Translations under genes and position numbers: made by a program | Assembly (NCBI RefSeq): GCF_002994745.2 | Contig: NC_037089.1 | Coordinates: forward strand, 81,120,347-81,184,346 | Direction of reading: 5' to 3' | DNA from: Rosa chinensis | Taxonomy: Eukaryota > Streptophyta > Magnoliopsida > Rosales > Rosaceae | DNA length: 64,000 nt | Notes under the pieces: model-generated | Told to the model about the DNA's origin: nothing | Seen by the model: the letters and a program-made list of their open reading frames with translations, nothing else | The model's database searches: none | Shown: positions 12,287-24,125 of the stretch, piece by piece | Layout of the letters: every line of letters starts with the position of its first letter | Numbering within the stretch: the first letter of the stretch is position 1

Positions 12287-13755
12287 ATGGGTAAGTCTCT
12301 CTTGTCAAGCTAACATCTTTTCTATATATTCCTATTTGGGTAGTTCTCCACCAAAATCCCTGAGAACAAATTGGTAATTTTTGGGTTTTCATATTTTTAT
12401 ACTCTGGTAAATTTGTGTGGCAGATGAAGGTGGTGAAGCGGAGTCAAAAGTAGGGGAGGTAATGGAAGGAGTGGCTTCAATAGCATTGCTACCATGTGGG
12501 TCTATATCAGGCCATTTCATCATAGTGAATGATTCCACTAACATTTGCTATGGTCTTCATGGAACTGGTAATTTCTTTTTCTTAATTTGTTTAGGAATTT
12601 GGATGTTAAATTTAGTCGTGACTTTTTTGTGTCATTTTGGTAGAGTTGGCTTGTGAAAAGGAGTGTAGCAGGGGAGAAGATTATCGTCTGATCAAGCTTG
12701 CAATCATAGACTACAATGTATGAATGATTCTTCTTTTTCGTAAAAGTTGGTGATATGTGATTCTCTGTATTGGTTCGTTTATTGGGTGACGATTATTATT
12801 TGTGACAGAAAAAGAAGGAGAAAGTTGTTGTTGTGGAGTGTAGAGGCCATGATGCTGCGAGGTTATGTAGCGTTGATCATGCTCATGGGTAAGTTCATTT
12901 TAGATTTCTCTTGCTGGTTTTTAGAATGTGTTTGGTGCTTTGCATGTTTGAAATTAGAGATATTCAGCTTTACTTTTTGTCAAGAGGCCATGCCTTTATA
13001 GAACCTTAACATGATCAATTGTTCATACATGATGAAATGATATTGCTTTTTCCTTGAACAAACTTTCCTCGGTCCATTTTATCGAGTAGTTTCATTTCTG
13101 AAGTTCTTGCATTTTGTACAAATTGTCCTTTCGGGAGTGATAGCTGCATGTAGTTTAACATGTTTTGTCTCTTCTTTGCATTCAACGGTAGGCAGTTGGG
13201 AGAAGGATGTCGTAGATATGGTTGATGAACAGCATGGGAAGGACAAGATTGTGGTTTCGTTCAACTGTGAGACACTGAAATCTGACAAAGCAGCAGAAGA
13301 TCATATCAGCAAGTTTTTGACCAAACTAGCTGGCCTAGATGCTGTTGTGTAAACCCTCTTTTTTCCCTTTCTGAAAACTTATATGGATACGAAGTTTTGT
13401 TGAAAGTACAAAGTTGTCACATCTTTCTAGCTATAGTTTTGCAGTTGCATATGCAAAAGTTAGCAAATTTACTAATGCTAGAGTCGTCAGGCTTTTGAAA
13501 AACATAAGTTTCCACTTTTTTACAGTATTATGGTTTGCATGATCATCTTTTGGACAAGCCAGAGAAAATTTAACTTGTCTACTTTGCTTTGCTCTAGCTG
13601 TCCCGGGTTACTTCTGTATTCTTCCACATGTTTCTTATATGTCAAATGTTCTTTCACCTTCATATGCCTTGTACAAACTTAACTGGGGACATAAATTTTG
13701 CAGCAACATTGGTAAGATGAGCATTGCCGGCTTGGACTTCGAAGCAGAGGAATAG
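12287..13755 (+). CDS. Conserved protein of unknown function, copy 1 (168 aa, six exons)
   Basis: Six exons join in frame: 12287-12290, 12424-12567, 12644-12717, 12809-12888, 13196-13348, 13704-13755. The first exon carries only ATG plus one base, so the protein starts MDEGGEAESKVGEV. All junctions are GT-AG. It is a small, soluble, acidic protein without signal peptide or membrane segment. Striking internal motifs are IALLPCGSISGHFI, CYGLHGTELACEKECSRGEDYRL, VVVECRGHDAARL, DHAHGWEKDVV and NIGKMSIAGLDFEA. I do not recognise a named family; two intact copies with preserved exon structure argue for a real gene. The downstream copy at 18457-19963 is about 95% alike at the protein level by eye. 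The gene lies about 0.7 kb downstream of ClpB3 in the same orientation. Confidence 0.8.
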
Positions 13756-15028
13756 GCAGAATATGTAACCTGATGTGTAATACTTTTCATAGATACATAT
13801 ATCTGTAACAATATGTTTCAATGCATGTGTTAGACTCTGTATTTGCCAATTTTAGTCATTTTGATTCCATCGTATTAGTACTAAAATTGGTAGATGAGCA
13901 TTGCCAGGTGAACTTTTTAGCAAAGGAACAAGCACAATATATAACTGACAGTATAAACTAATGTCTGATTTTACTTTTTTTTCTTTGGTCCCCTTCGTGT
14001 ATGCATAACTTGGTTGTAATGTGCAACACTTTGAGAACAAGTTCAATGCATTTGTTTCACTTTAATCTGTCTTTACCAATCAGTGCTTTTGATGCCACAG
14101 TTGTATCAAGCTGCCTCATCTGTTTGGTATGCCTAAGTTGAGTTGTGCAGACGCCATTAATATAGGGAATATCAATGTGTTTAATCAAGAGGATATCAAT
14201 TTGTTTACTAACAATTACCAATCGACACAATGTTGTAGACTATGCCTTTGGCAGTGAGGATATAAAGACTTAAAAGGTTGCATAAAGTTGATTCAATAGA
14301 TCCCCATACACAGGAATTTAAAGGTGGACTGAAGCAACTTATAACAAAATTGATCGATCATGGTGAACAAGTGTGTAACCTTATCGCACAACCCAATATT
14401 TGATCCACATACATATTTTAGAGCATGCATGAATGTACAATATATTACATGGTTAACGGTAACATAATTTCATGGAAAGGGCAATTGGAAAACAAATGGT
14501 CAGCAACAGCTTCTAACACCTCCATTGTAAAAAAAACATCAGAGCAGGGCAGAATGCTCGAACACTTGATATGATTGTTAATGGTTCATTTCAGCTCGAG
14601 CTCCCTAATATGTCCAGCCTCGACAACTTTACGGTTGCAGAATGGCAAGGACCCTGCCTAAGAGAAAAGAAGGAAGAAATGTTATCTCAACAGAAATAAA
14701 ACGATTTTAGCCGAAATAAAGGACGGTTCCTTTGGAGAACTGGTCAAATTTCGTTGACCTTAAACCAAATACTTGAAGATATGCTCCTGGGGTTTCTTTT
14801 CTTTAATGAATGAATGCCACACGGACTGGAAAGTTAACATATTGGTACACTAATTTTGTGATATCTGACATTGAAATGGTTGCTGTTTTTGAACTTCTAT
14901 TTAAGTATTGCTTCCATGCCATATCATATAGGAAATCGTTAACGAATCTCTGCATAGATATAACCTGGTTTCGAGAAAAAAAAAAAAGAAGAAGAAGAAG
15001 AAGAAAGGAACTCTATAACATCTAGGTG
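13756..15028. other. Spacer of duplication unit 1, no gene seen
   Basis: This stretch is collinear with 19964-21180 in unit 2 and contains the 3' flank of the unknown gene and of the EID1-like F-box gene. Both copies keep similar sequence with small indels. It includes a GAAGAAGAAG microsatellite near 14985-15005. Confidence 0.5.
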
Positions 15029-15177
15029 CAGGACCCCTCTTTTAATCAACATCAACATCTTCCGGACCTTTGACTTTGAGAACGACTAGAAAATTCCCCC
15101 ACATCTCCCTCTTCTCTTTGGTCAAGATATTCACACGGGTCAGAGACATACAATACATCTGTTCTGCATTGTGGCAA
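15029..15177 (-). pseudogene. Remnant of EID1-like F-box gene (duplication unit 1)
   Basis: About 150 bp match the middle of the intact gene at 21207-21953, around GACATACAATACATCTGTTC, but with internal deletions and a loss of frame. The 5' side is replaced at about 15177 by copia gag sequence, with GCAA shared at the junction. The F-box, most of the coding region and the C-terminus are gone, so this copy is dead. Confidence 0.75.
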
Positions 15178-16526
15178 TTTTCCAGTTCTTCTTCATCTTT
15201 TGTTTTCCCTTTTCTGAATTAGAACTAGATGGCTCATCATTTTTCTGATTTGAGCTAAGACTCAGTGTTTGAAAAGCTTTCTCAGATGGTTCATCATTAA
15301 CCTCTAATCAAAAGCCTTAAGTGTCCCCATCACATCTTGAACACCAAGAGTTTCCATATCCCTAGTCTCCTCTATAATACAGATTATAGCATCATATTTT
15401 CTATTTAGACTCATAAGGATCTTCTGGACAACTCTCTTCTCCGTAACAGGTTCACCATAGGTTTTTATTTGATTTACAATATCAGTCAGTCTAGTACTGT
15501 AATCATTTAGCAGCTCAGTTTCATTCATTCTAGTATACTCAAAATCTCTTCTCAAAGATTGAAGTTTAACAGCTCTAACCTTTTCTGAGCCTTTGAACTC
15601 AAGCAGCAGAACATCCCAAGCTGCTTTGGCTGTTTCTTCATTTGTGATTCTTGGAAAGATCTCATCTGAGACTGAGTTTTGTAGTATTCCTAGAACTTTT
15701 GCATCTTTCTTTATGTTTGTCTTCAGCTCCACTCTCTGAGCATTAGACATATTTTCAATTTCTGGAACTGTATAGCCTTCATCCACATAACTCCATAGTT
15801 CATGTGAGATGAACATGGTTCTCATCTTGATCATCCAGAAGTCAAAATTCTCTCCACTGAAGATTGGAACTCTGATTTCTGATGAGTTGCTTAAACTAGC
15901 CATATTAGATCAGTACCTTGTGTTTGTTTTTTTGTTTTTTTATCCAACAGTTGATACGACCATGTTGAATATATTTGTAAAATTTTGATTGCTTCTACTT
16001 TGTATTTGAACAAAATATAATCGAAACCACAACTTGTTGATTTGATTAATTTGCAGTAGCAAATGAAGCATGAATAGATCAACTTAACCCAGCAAACTTG
16101 TGTACTTGAGTTTCTGAATTTGTTCACTCTTTTACATCAACCAAGACTTCCCTTATATAGGGGTACAAGATTAACCTACAAAATATCTAAGATGAAATCA
16201 TATTAAACTAGATCAAAAGTACTTTAGATACAAAATATCTACCTTAATTTGAGTGGAGCAAACAGTAATGCAAGTGGCTATAAAATATCTTTCACCGCAG
16301 CTAAGACTTTCACAGCAGCATGTTTCGCAACAGCGAACAGACTCAACATTCGCGAACAAACTTAGTTATTCAGCGAACACTACTTCTCAGCGAACTTACT
16401 CACGACTTACTTTTCCCTACAGTGACATTATCTCGCGAACGTACTTTTAGCGAACATTCACGACGAAGTTACTTCGCGAACTTTTCTCTGCGGTGACTTT
16501 ATCTCACGAACGCACTTTAGCAAACA
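15177..16526 (-). mobile_element. Truncated Ty1/copia retrotransposon: one LTR plus 5' gag
   Basis: On the minus strand an LTR-like segment (about 16526 down to 15963, ends TGTTTG...TCAACA) is followed by a TGGT-cgTATCA primer-site-like sequence, then gag from ATG at 15903. Gag has the DUF4219/UBN2 signature (FSGENFDFWMIKMRTMF, LWSYVDEGY). Its main frame stops at 15304 and, after a frame change, continues as SEKAFQTLSLSSNQKNDEPS to about 15177, where the element is cut off. Zinc knuckle, protease, integrase, RT, RNase H and the second LTR are missing. A TATATAAG box lies in the LTR near 16153-16160. The LTR boundaries are my estimate from TG/CA ends. Confidence 0.75.
15304..15903 (-). pseudogene. 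Copia gag polyprotein fragment (DUF4219/UBN2 type)
   Basis: A 199-aa frame starts MASLSNSSEIRVPIFSGENF, typical of copia capsid precursors, which package element RNA into virus-like particles. A TAG ends it just after GTLKAFD, where active relatives continue toward the zinc knuckle. The missing tail and missing pol make it non-functional by itself. It sits inside the broken EID1-like F-box copy. Confidence 0.8.
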
Positions 16527-16568
16527 TTCGCAGATGGAGCAGGAAAGCATTAATTCTATCAAGGATAC

Positions 16569-17695
16569 AAGTATTTTGCTCCTTAAAAAATGCTTTCTGG
16601 CTTGAAAACTTTGCTTATAGACATTTAAATAAACTATAATCTCATTCTCCGATTGCTCATGGTTTTTGCATTTTTACAACAGTTGGAACGAGTCCAGAAG
16701 AGAACTACAGACCGCAAGATGAAAATCCAAGTGAGTGATGCAATTGTGCAGTTTCTTGGAAGTCTTGGCTACGATCCAAACTACGGTGCTAGGCCAGTGA
16801 AGCGAGTGATTCAGCAATATGTAGAAAATAAGCTTGCCAAGGGCATCTTGAGGGGAGAGTTCAAAGAAGAAGACACCATTTTGGTCGACACAGAGGTCAC
16901 AGCGTTTGCCAATGGCCAACTACCCCAGCAAAAGCTAGTCTTCAAGACGCATTCTGACGTGTTCAATGTTTTCCTTCAAATTTTAGATGATGGGAGAGTA
17001 ACTGACTCACAGGGCCGCACTGTGAGTTTCACCAACACTGTGATCATTATGACCTCAAATGTTGGTTAACAGTACATACTTAACGGAGATGATGAAGTAT
17101 CACCAAAGGAGTTGGGTTACGAAACTATAAAGCAGCGGGTCATGGAGCCTGCAAGGTCCATATTTCGCCCTGAGTTCATAAATCGGGTTGATGAGTACAT
17201 AGTTTTTCATCCCTTGGACCGTGATCAGATAAACAACATTGTCAAGATACAGGTAATTTGCTGCTCAAAAATGCTTACTAGCTTGAAAACTTTGCTGATA
17301 GACATTTAAAATAAATCTCCTTCTCTGATTACTCATGGTTTTCGCCTTTTTTACAACAGTTGCAACGAGTTCAAAAAAGAATTGCAGACCGCAAGATGAA
17401 GATCCGAGTGAGTGAGTCAGCTGTGCAGCTTCTTGGAAATCTCGGCTAACATCCAAACTGCGGGTGCTAGGCTAGTCAAGCAAGTGATTCAGCAATATGT
17501 TGAAAATTAGCTTGCCAAGGGCATCTTGAGGGGAGTGTTCAAAGAAGAAGACACCATTTTGGTCGACACAGAGGTCACGGTGTTTGCCAATGGCCAGCTA
17601 CCCCAACAAAAGCTAGTCTTCAAGATGCTTGAAACTGGTTAATAATCTCCTGCAGCAGAGAACCAAGAAGCTTTGTCAGGGGCAGTCTAAGGCTT
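16569..17695 (+). pseudogene. Rearranged ClpB3 3'-end pseudogene (exon 10 - exon 9 part - exon 10)
   Basis: The segment copies ClpB3 intron 9 and exon 10 (16569-16949), is joined at AAGACG/CATTCTG to the last 303 bp of exon 9 (about 16950-17254), then intron 9 and exon 10 again (17361-17690). So the original order is permuted: a 678-bp unit (10832-11509 in the intact gene) was tandemly duplicated inside the copy. The first junction is in frame and gives a 138-aa chimeric frame (16653-17069). Lesions include TCA to TAA in the MTSNVGSQ motif, a TAA after LLGNLG in the second exon 10, a further frameshift and a later TAG. There are no ATPase domains, so no ClpB function remains. Confidence 0.9.
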
Positions 17696-18456
17696 TTGTA
17701 TTTGCACACCAGTATAGTTTTTTCAACTAGTCTAAATCATAATATGGAGATTTCTCTTGCATGTGACATTTTCTCTTTGTAGAAAGTACAAGCTTCAATG
17801 TATGTTTTTATCTTTAGTTTATGTAAATTCGCCGTTTTGGCATGTCAATATACTACTCTCACCAATTTTTAGTCGCACATGAGGTTTTGAGGGATAGGAT
17901 ACCACATTCTCGCTTGAATTACGAATACGTCAAAAGTGTCAGACAATAACATACTGTTGTTCAGCCATATTGTCTTGCATTTGATCACGCTTACGTTTTA
18001 GGTTCTGTGAAGACGTTCCTATTCGATCTTTTACGTTTTGGTTCGGAGAGGTCATGTAGTTTTGGTCATGTTTTCATTAAAATTGAACCAAGTTTATGCG
18101 AGTTGTTCATAGATAGTTAGATACAAGACACTCATGACTATTTTCAAAAACTCACACGATATGAATTTTTCATCACAGAAAGTAAATTTAAATATGAATT
18201 TTTGTTGGTACACGAAAATATACCGACGAAATTTCATCTTTAAAAGAGAAATGATTCAAAATATATTTCTTTTTCTTATTGAAGAAACCTAGTTTTTTTT
18301 TTTTTTTTTTTTAATAGTTAAACCTCGTTTTTATCTTCTCAAAAAAAAAAAAAAAAAAAAAAGGACACCGTAATAGTAGTCTTGGACCTATAAATGCGGT
18401 CTGGCCTTTGCCACCAACTCTTTTCAGTCTCTCCACTCTCCTCTGTGCAGAAGCAA

Positions 18457-19963
18457 ATGGGTAAGTCTCTCTTGTCAAGTTAACTTCTTTTCTATATATT
18501 TCTATTTGGGTAATCCTCCACCAAAATCCCCAAGAACAAATTGGTAATTGTTGGGTTTTCATATTTTTATACTCTGGTGAATTTTTTTTTGGCAGATGAA
18601 GGTGGCGAAGTGGAGTCAAAATTAGGGGAGGTAATGGAAGGAATAGCTTCAATAGCATTGTTACCATGTGGGTCTATATCAGGCCATTTCATCAAAGTGA
18701 ATGATTCCACCAACATTTGCTATGGTCTTCATGGAACTGGTAATTTTCTTTTTCTTAATTTGTTTAGGAATTTGGATGTTAAATTTAGTCATGAATTTTT
18801 TGTGTCATTTTGGTAGAGTTGGCTTGTGAAAAGGAGTGTAGCAGGGGAGAAGATTATCGTCTGATCAAGCTTGCAATCATAGATTACAATGTATGAATGA
18901 TTGTTCTTTTTCGTAAAAGTTGGTGATTTGTAGATTATCTGTATTGGTTCCTTTATTGGGTTTCGATTATGATTTGTGACAGAAAAAGAAGGAGAAAGTT
19001 GTTGTTGTGGAGTGTAGAGGACATGATGCTGCTAGGTTGAATAGCGTCGATCATGCTCATGGGTAAGTCCATTTTGGATTTCTCTTTGCTGGTTCTTAGA
19101 GTGTGGTAGATTTCTTGGGAATGTTGTATCTTTGGTGCTTTGCATTTTTGAAATTAGAGATATTCAGCTTTGCTTTTCGTCAAAAGGCTATTCCCTTAAT
19201 ACAACCTTAACATGATCAATTGTTGATACATGATGAAATGATATTGCTTTTGCCAAAAACAAACTTTCCTTGGTGCATTTTACCGAGTAGTTTCATTTCT
19301 GAAGTTCTTGCTTTTTGTACAAATTGTCCTTTCGGGAGTGATAGCTGCATGTAGTTTAACATGTTTTGGCTCTTCTATGCATTCAACGGTAGGCAGTTGG
19401 GAGAAGGATGTCGTAGATATGGTTGATGAACTGCATGGGAAGGACAAGATTCTGGTTTCGTTCAACTGTGAGACACTGAAATCTGACAAAGCAGCAGAAG
19501 ATCATATCAGCAAGTTTTTGCCCAAACTTTCTGGCCTAGATGCTGTTGTGTAAGGCCTCTTTTTCCCCTTTCTGATAACTTGTATGGACATGAAGTTTTG
19601 TTGAACATACGAAGTTGTCACATCTTTCTAGCTATAGTTCTGCAGTTGCATATGCAAAAGTTAGCAAATTTACTAATGCTAGAGTTGTAAGGCTTTTGAG
19701 AAACATAAATTTCCACCTTTTTACAGTATTATGGTTTGCATAATCATCTTTTGGACAAGCCAGAAAATTTAACTAGTCTACTTTGCTTTGCTCTAGCTTT
19801 CCTGGGGTACTTCTGTATTCTTCCACATGTTTCTTATCTGGTAAATGTTTTTTCACCTTCATATGCCTTGTTCAAACTTAACTGGGAACATAAATTTTGC
19901 AGCAACATTGGTAAGATGAGCATTGCCGGCTTGGACTTCGAAGCAGATAAGCAGAATATGTAA
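18457..19963 (+). CDS. Conserved protein of unknown function, copy 2 (171 aa, six exons)
   Basis: A paralogue of the gene at 12287-13755 with the same six-exon structure: 18457-18460, 18596-18739, 18817-18890, 18983-19062, 19397-19549, 19903-19963. All exons except the last have the same lengths as in copy 1, and all splice sites are kept, so both copies look expressible. Substitutions are few and mostly mild (for example V/L in SK(V/L)GEV, I/K after GHFI, C/N in ARL(C/N)SVDHAHG). The C-terminus differs: copy 1 ends LDFEAEE, this copy LDFEADKQNM, because of a small indel near the stop. Function not recognised. Upstream about 60 bp carry poly-T/poly-A tracts in both copies. Confidence 0.8.
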
Positions 19964-21180
19964 CCTGATGTGTAATACTTTTCATATATAGTTATATACA
20001 TATATCTGTAACAATACGTTTCAATGCATGTGTTAGACTCTGTAATTGCCAATTTTAGTCATTTTGATTGCATCGTATTAGTACTGAATTGGTAATATGA
20101 GCATTGCCGGGTGAACTTTTAAGCAGAGGAACAAGCACAATATATAACTGACGGTGTAAACTGTTGTCTGATTCTAATTTTTTTTTCTTCGGCCCCCTTC
20201 GTGTATACATAACTTGTGTTGTAATGTGCAGCACTTGAGACCAAGTCCAATGCATTTGTTTCACTTTAATCTGTCTTTACCAATCAGTGCTTTTGATGCC
20301 ACAATTGTATTAAGCTGCCTCATCTGTTTGGTACGCCTAAGTTGAGTTGTGCAGACGCCATTAATCAAGGGGATATCAATGTGTTTACTACTCGCAATTA
20401 CCAATCAACACATTGTTGTAGACTATGCCTTTGGCAGTGAGGATATAAAGACTTAAAAGGTTGCATAAGTTGATTCAACAGATCCTTATACACAGGAATT
20501 TAAAGGTGGACTGAAGCAACTTATAAGATCATGGTGAGCGTGTAACCTTATTGCACAACCCAATATTTGATCCACATACATATTTAGAGCATACATGAAT
20601 GTACATTGGATTACATGGTTCACGGTAACTACATTTTATGGAAAGGGCAATTGGAAAACAAATGGTTAGCAACAGCTTCTAACACGTCCATTGTAAAACA
20701 ACATCAGAGCAGGGCAGAATGCTCGAACACTTGATGTGATTGTTAATGGTTCATTTCAGCTCGAGCCCCCAAATATGTTCAGCCTCGACAACTTTATGCT
20801 TACAAAATGGCAAGGAACCTGCCTAAGAGAAGAGGAGGAAGAAATGTTATCTCAACAGAAATAAAACAATTTTAGCAGAAATAAAGGACGGTTCCTTTGG
20901 AGAACTGATCAAATATGACCTCAAAGCAAATACTTGAAGATATGCTCCTGGGGTTTCTTTTCTTTAATGAATGAATGCCACATGGACTGGAAACTTAACA
21001 TATTGGTACACTAATTTTGTTATATCTGACATTGAAATGGTTGCCGTTTTTGAACTTCTATGTAAGTATTGCTTCCATGCCATATCATATAGAAAATCAT
21101 TACCAAATCTCTGCATAGATATAAACTGGTTATGGAGAAAAAAAGAAGAAGAAAGAAACTCTATAACATCTAGGTGCAGG
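19964..21180. other. Spacer of duplication unit 2, no gene seen
   Basis: Collinear with 13756-15028. It holds the 3' flanks of the convergent unknown gene (plus strand) and EID1-like F-box gene (minus strand). No coding signal. Confidence 0.5.
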
Positions 21181-21206
21181 AGCGTACCTCTTTTTTGTTT
21201 CAACTT

Positions 21207-21953
21207 TCACTCCAACTCCGATGCCTCTTCTGAATCAGATAAAGGTAACAGAGTACAGATACCGAGCAAATGTCCATTGAGGCAAACAAAATACTCAATG
21301 CAATCCTCATAAGCGCCCAATCTGCAGCTGGCACTTTGAGGTATCATTTTGGCTTGCAACATGCTCCACAACTTGGCCTTACAGTAAGGGCACACCTCTG
21401 TTGGATGAAATTGGGCCTCTCTTTTAATCAACATCTTCCGGACCTTTGACATTGAGAACGACTTGAAAATTCCCCGGAAGAAACCCACATCTCCCTCTTC
21501 TCCTTGGTCAAGATGTTCACACGGGTCAGAGACATACAATACATCTGTTCTGCATTGTGGCAAAAGGAAGCTCTTCCCCGATGTCCTAGAAAACCTGGTC
21601 CTATAGACAAAGTGACCAGGGATATGAACGGTATTAAAGAGGCCGCCCTTCTTACTTCCTGAACAGTAAATAAGCAGTTTTCCAAGTGCCCTCCAGTTTC
21701 CATCTACACTGTGACTCCCACTAGATTGCAAATCAATCATCATCTTTGGTGCTCTTGTTTTACAAAACTCCTTCCACAGTACACGTTTGGCAAGATCATC
21801 AAACCATTTGCAGACACAGGAAAGTGTTGCTATTAACTTAGGATTCCAATTCAATTGTTGAAATACAAGGAATATAGCATCTTCACTTAGATGCCCTTTT
21901 GTGCATTGACAGCTTGCAGAATGTATACATCGATACTGCTTCGTGAGAATCAT
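21207..21953 (-). CDS. EID1-like F-box protein
   Basis: An F-box subunit of an SCF ubiquitin ligase; relatives of EID1 act in phytochrome light signalling and, for the EID1-like branch, in ABA and flowering responses. The 248-aa frame is intronless, as is usual here. Residues 20-70 hold a divergent F-box (LSEDAIFLVFQQLNWNPKLIATLSCVCKWF). The C-terminal half has the family signature VCPYCKAKLWSMLQAKMIP, RLGAYEDCIEYFVCLNGH and CTLLPLSDSEEA, including a CxxC pair. A 5'-UTR intron is likely: acceptor AG just before GTGGACAAATG (intron about 21962-22908) and donor GAG/GTGAGA at 22908. The gene is the intact partner of the remnant at 15029-15177. The exact Arabidopsis orthologue (EDL1, 2 or 3) is not resolved by reading. 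Confidence 0.85.
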   Translation of the reverse strand: MILTKQYRCIHSASCQCTKGHLSEDAIFLVFQQLNWNPKLIATLSCVCKWFDDLAKRVLWKEFCKTRAPKMMIDLQSSGSHSVDGNWRALGKLLIYCSGSKKGGLFNTVHIPGHFVYRTRFSRTSGKSFLLPQCRTDVLYVSDPCEHLDQGEEGDVGFFRGIFKSFSMSKVRKMLIKREAQFHPTEVCPYCKAKLWSMLQAKMIPQSASCRLGAYEDCIEYFVCLNGHLLGICTLLPLSDSEEASELE

Positions 21954-21961
21954 TTGTCCAC

Positions 21962-22908
21962 CTAAGGTTCAAATAAAACAACATTTACTCCCTCTAATTC
22001 TTGTGACTGGAAAAATAAAACACGCACATTGAAACAATAGTTTATCAGCCAGATAGGACACCAAACATTGAAGTATTTCCAAGAAAGAAGCACTAACCCA
22101 CTTTAAGGACCATCTTACAGAATCATTTCCTCTAACTATTAAGATTGAAAAAAGTGATACTCTCAAAATCCCTATAATTCATTACTGTACCTATAACATC
22201 TGCAACCTAAACTATAGTCTGTCAGCAAGAAAGGAGAACAGACATTAGATATCATTAAATGTTAGAATCTAAAAACCCTAGGGGAGAATGATTTAATTCA
22301 AAGTTTACACAATCATCTTAACCACCTAGTAATTCCCTATGTCGCACTAAGTTGCAAAAATGACATCCTTTTTAGAACATGATTAACACATCCATGATTC
22401 CTTCTATGCACATAAGGAGTTCGGCTGGAACCACCTCAGACATACTCAAACTGCATATATTTTACCAATTACAACCATAGGAAGATCAAAAACCGCTTAT
22501 ACTCAAACTGGATCAGCTCTGCATTTCCACTAAACTCGAAAATAGACAATGCAAAAACCAACATTTCCACTTCTACAGCACTCACTATAAAACCCATATC
22601 AATCCCAAAGTGTTTCTCATTTTCAAGTATTGCAACATTTTCACATAACAAATAACACACTACTCCAACATTTTCTTTAGATCCACAACCCCCTCCACAT
22701 AAAAATCCAAGCTTTATAAACAAAACCCCCACCACCTCTAAAGCAACTCAATCTAGATGAAACCCACATTGATTCAGTACCCAATTACACGAATTTGAGC
22801 AAAAAGACGAAGAATTTACAAAACCCAAGTCCATATCAAAACCCCACCAAAGCATGCTCAAAGTGAAACAGATCGTAATTATGAAGAAATGGGAACCCAA
22901 AATCTCAC
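21962..22908 (-). other. Probable 5'-UTR intron of the EID1-like F-box gene
   Basis: Minus-strand donor GAG/GTGAGATT at about 22908 and acceptor CCTTAG/GTGGACAA at about 21962 frame a 947-bp stretch without coding signal. The leader exon would lie at about 22909-23100. Inferred from splice signals only. Confidence 0.5.
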
Positions 22909-23886
22909 CTCAGCTGTAATCTAATGCCTGGATTGGACACACCAAGCTTCAGAGAAGATATCCAAAACCCTAGAAAACCCAACTCTTCAAAAATTGGGTA
23001 GAGATTAGGGTTTTCTCAAGCAAAAAAGAGAAAAAGAGATGGAAAAGCCAGGAATAATTTACAGTTTACATGCAAAGGAAGCAAAGGGGAATAGGGGATT
23101 TCGGCGGGGGCAAAAGTGTCAAGAGGAAAATAGAGTGACAGAGAGGTACAGGTGCTGAAAGCAAAACGCAGAAGGTAGGGGTAATCTGGTGGAGAAGGAA
23201 AGGCCCTGGCTTTAGAAGATTGGAACTACAAGGAAAATATTAAGGTTACCTGTTAGTTCTCTATGTGTTGAAACAACCAATTGTGTTGTGCCACGAGTTG
23301 GAGGCAAAAGTGGCGGCCCCTGTAGATTTTGTCTTCCCCGTCATTATTATGGGCTCCTTCCAACTTTTTTCATTTTTTGTTTGAGGAGATGATATCTCTC
23401 TACGGTTTGAGTTCGGCTCGTTTCGCAATGTGTTTCGAGTTTAATTTTTTAAAAAAAGGAGCCAAGTTTGCTGTTAAAATGAGCTTGATGAAAATTAGGA
23501 GCTCGTGTATCCGGTTCATGAGTTATTGTATAAGAAATTTATGTATTTTTGTGGAAGAGTTAGAATATGGTTTTTACTTGTCTCGTTTGAAAATATTAGC
23601 AATAAATTTTTTGTTGATATTTGAATCTCTTTTTTTTATATTGAAAATCATTTCTTTGTTTGAAAAATTTTATCAAACAAAGAATTAGAATATGCTAGTC
23701 TTTGTTTGAACAAAAAAATCACATTTATTTCCCTTGAAATTCAAGCCCCTTCACAAACTAAGTCAAACTTAGAGTCTAATTAAGAAAGATCATTAGCCGA
23801 TCCGAACTTTAGCTTTAAAAACATTAGTCAAATTTGAGTCAAATTTAAGCTCAACAGTACTTGATCACCTTCGTAAGTTTGCCTAA

Positions 23887-24125
23887 GAGCAACTTCACCC
23901 GTTGAGATCACTGGGTCAATACTATTAACTGATTTTTGCCTTTCATTTCAACCATCTAAGTCACTGGGTCAGATACTGTTCACAAAAGGTCACTGCATGT
24001 CAGTTTGTATAGGTCACGAAATTGACCCAGAGTGACATTTTGTGAACAGTATTCAACCCAGTGGCCTAGATGGTGAAAATGAAAGGCAAAAAGCAATTAA
24101 TAGTATTGACCCAGTGAACTTGCTC
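23887..24125. mobile_element. Foldback MITE, PIF/Harbinger (Tourist)-like
   Basis: A 239-bp element that is almost wholly one inverted repeat. The left arm contains CACTGGGTCAATACTATTAA and TTGCCTTTCATTTC; the right arm carries their inverse. Ends are GAGCAAC/GTTGCTC-like, and TAA flanks both sides (23884-23886 and 24126-24128), the 3-bp duplication of PIF/Harbinger elements. The homologous duplicated DNA near 31120-31140 lacks the element, an apparent empty site. Confidence 0.75.

Larger units (their letters stand above)
10832..21300. repeat. Segmental tandem duplication of about 6.1 kb
   Basis: Unit 1 (about 10832-15177) and unit 2 (about 16569-21550) are collinear: ClpB3 3' end, unknown gene, spacer, EID1-like F-box gene. 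The offset is about 6.12-6.17 kb throughout. Unit 1 keeps the intact ClpB3 end and a broken F-box copy; unit 2 keeps a broken ClpB3 end and an intact F-box copy. The copia fragment lies between the units. Intron sequences are easily alignable by eye, so the event is moderately recent. Confidence 0.85.
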
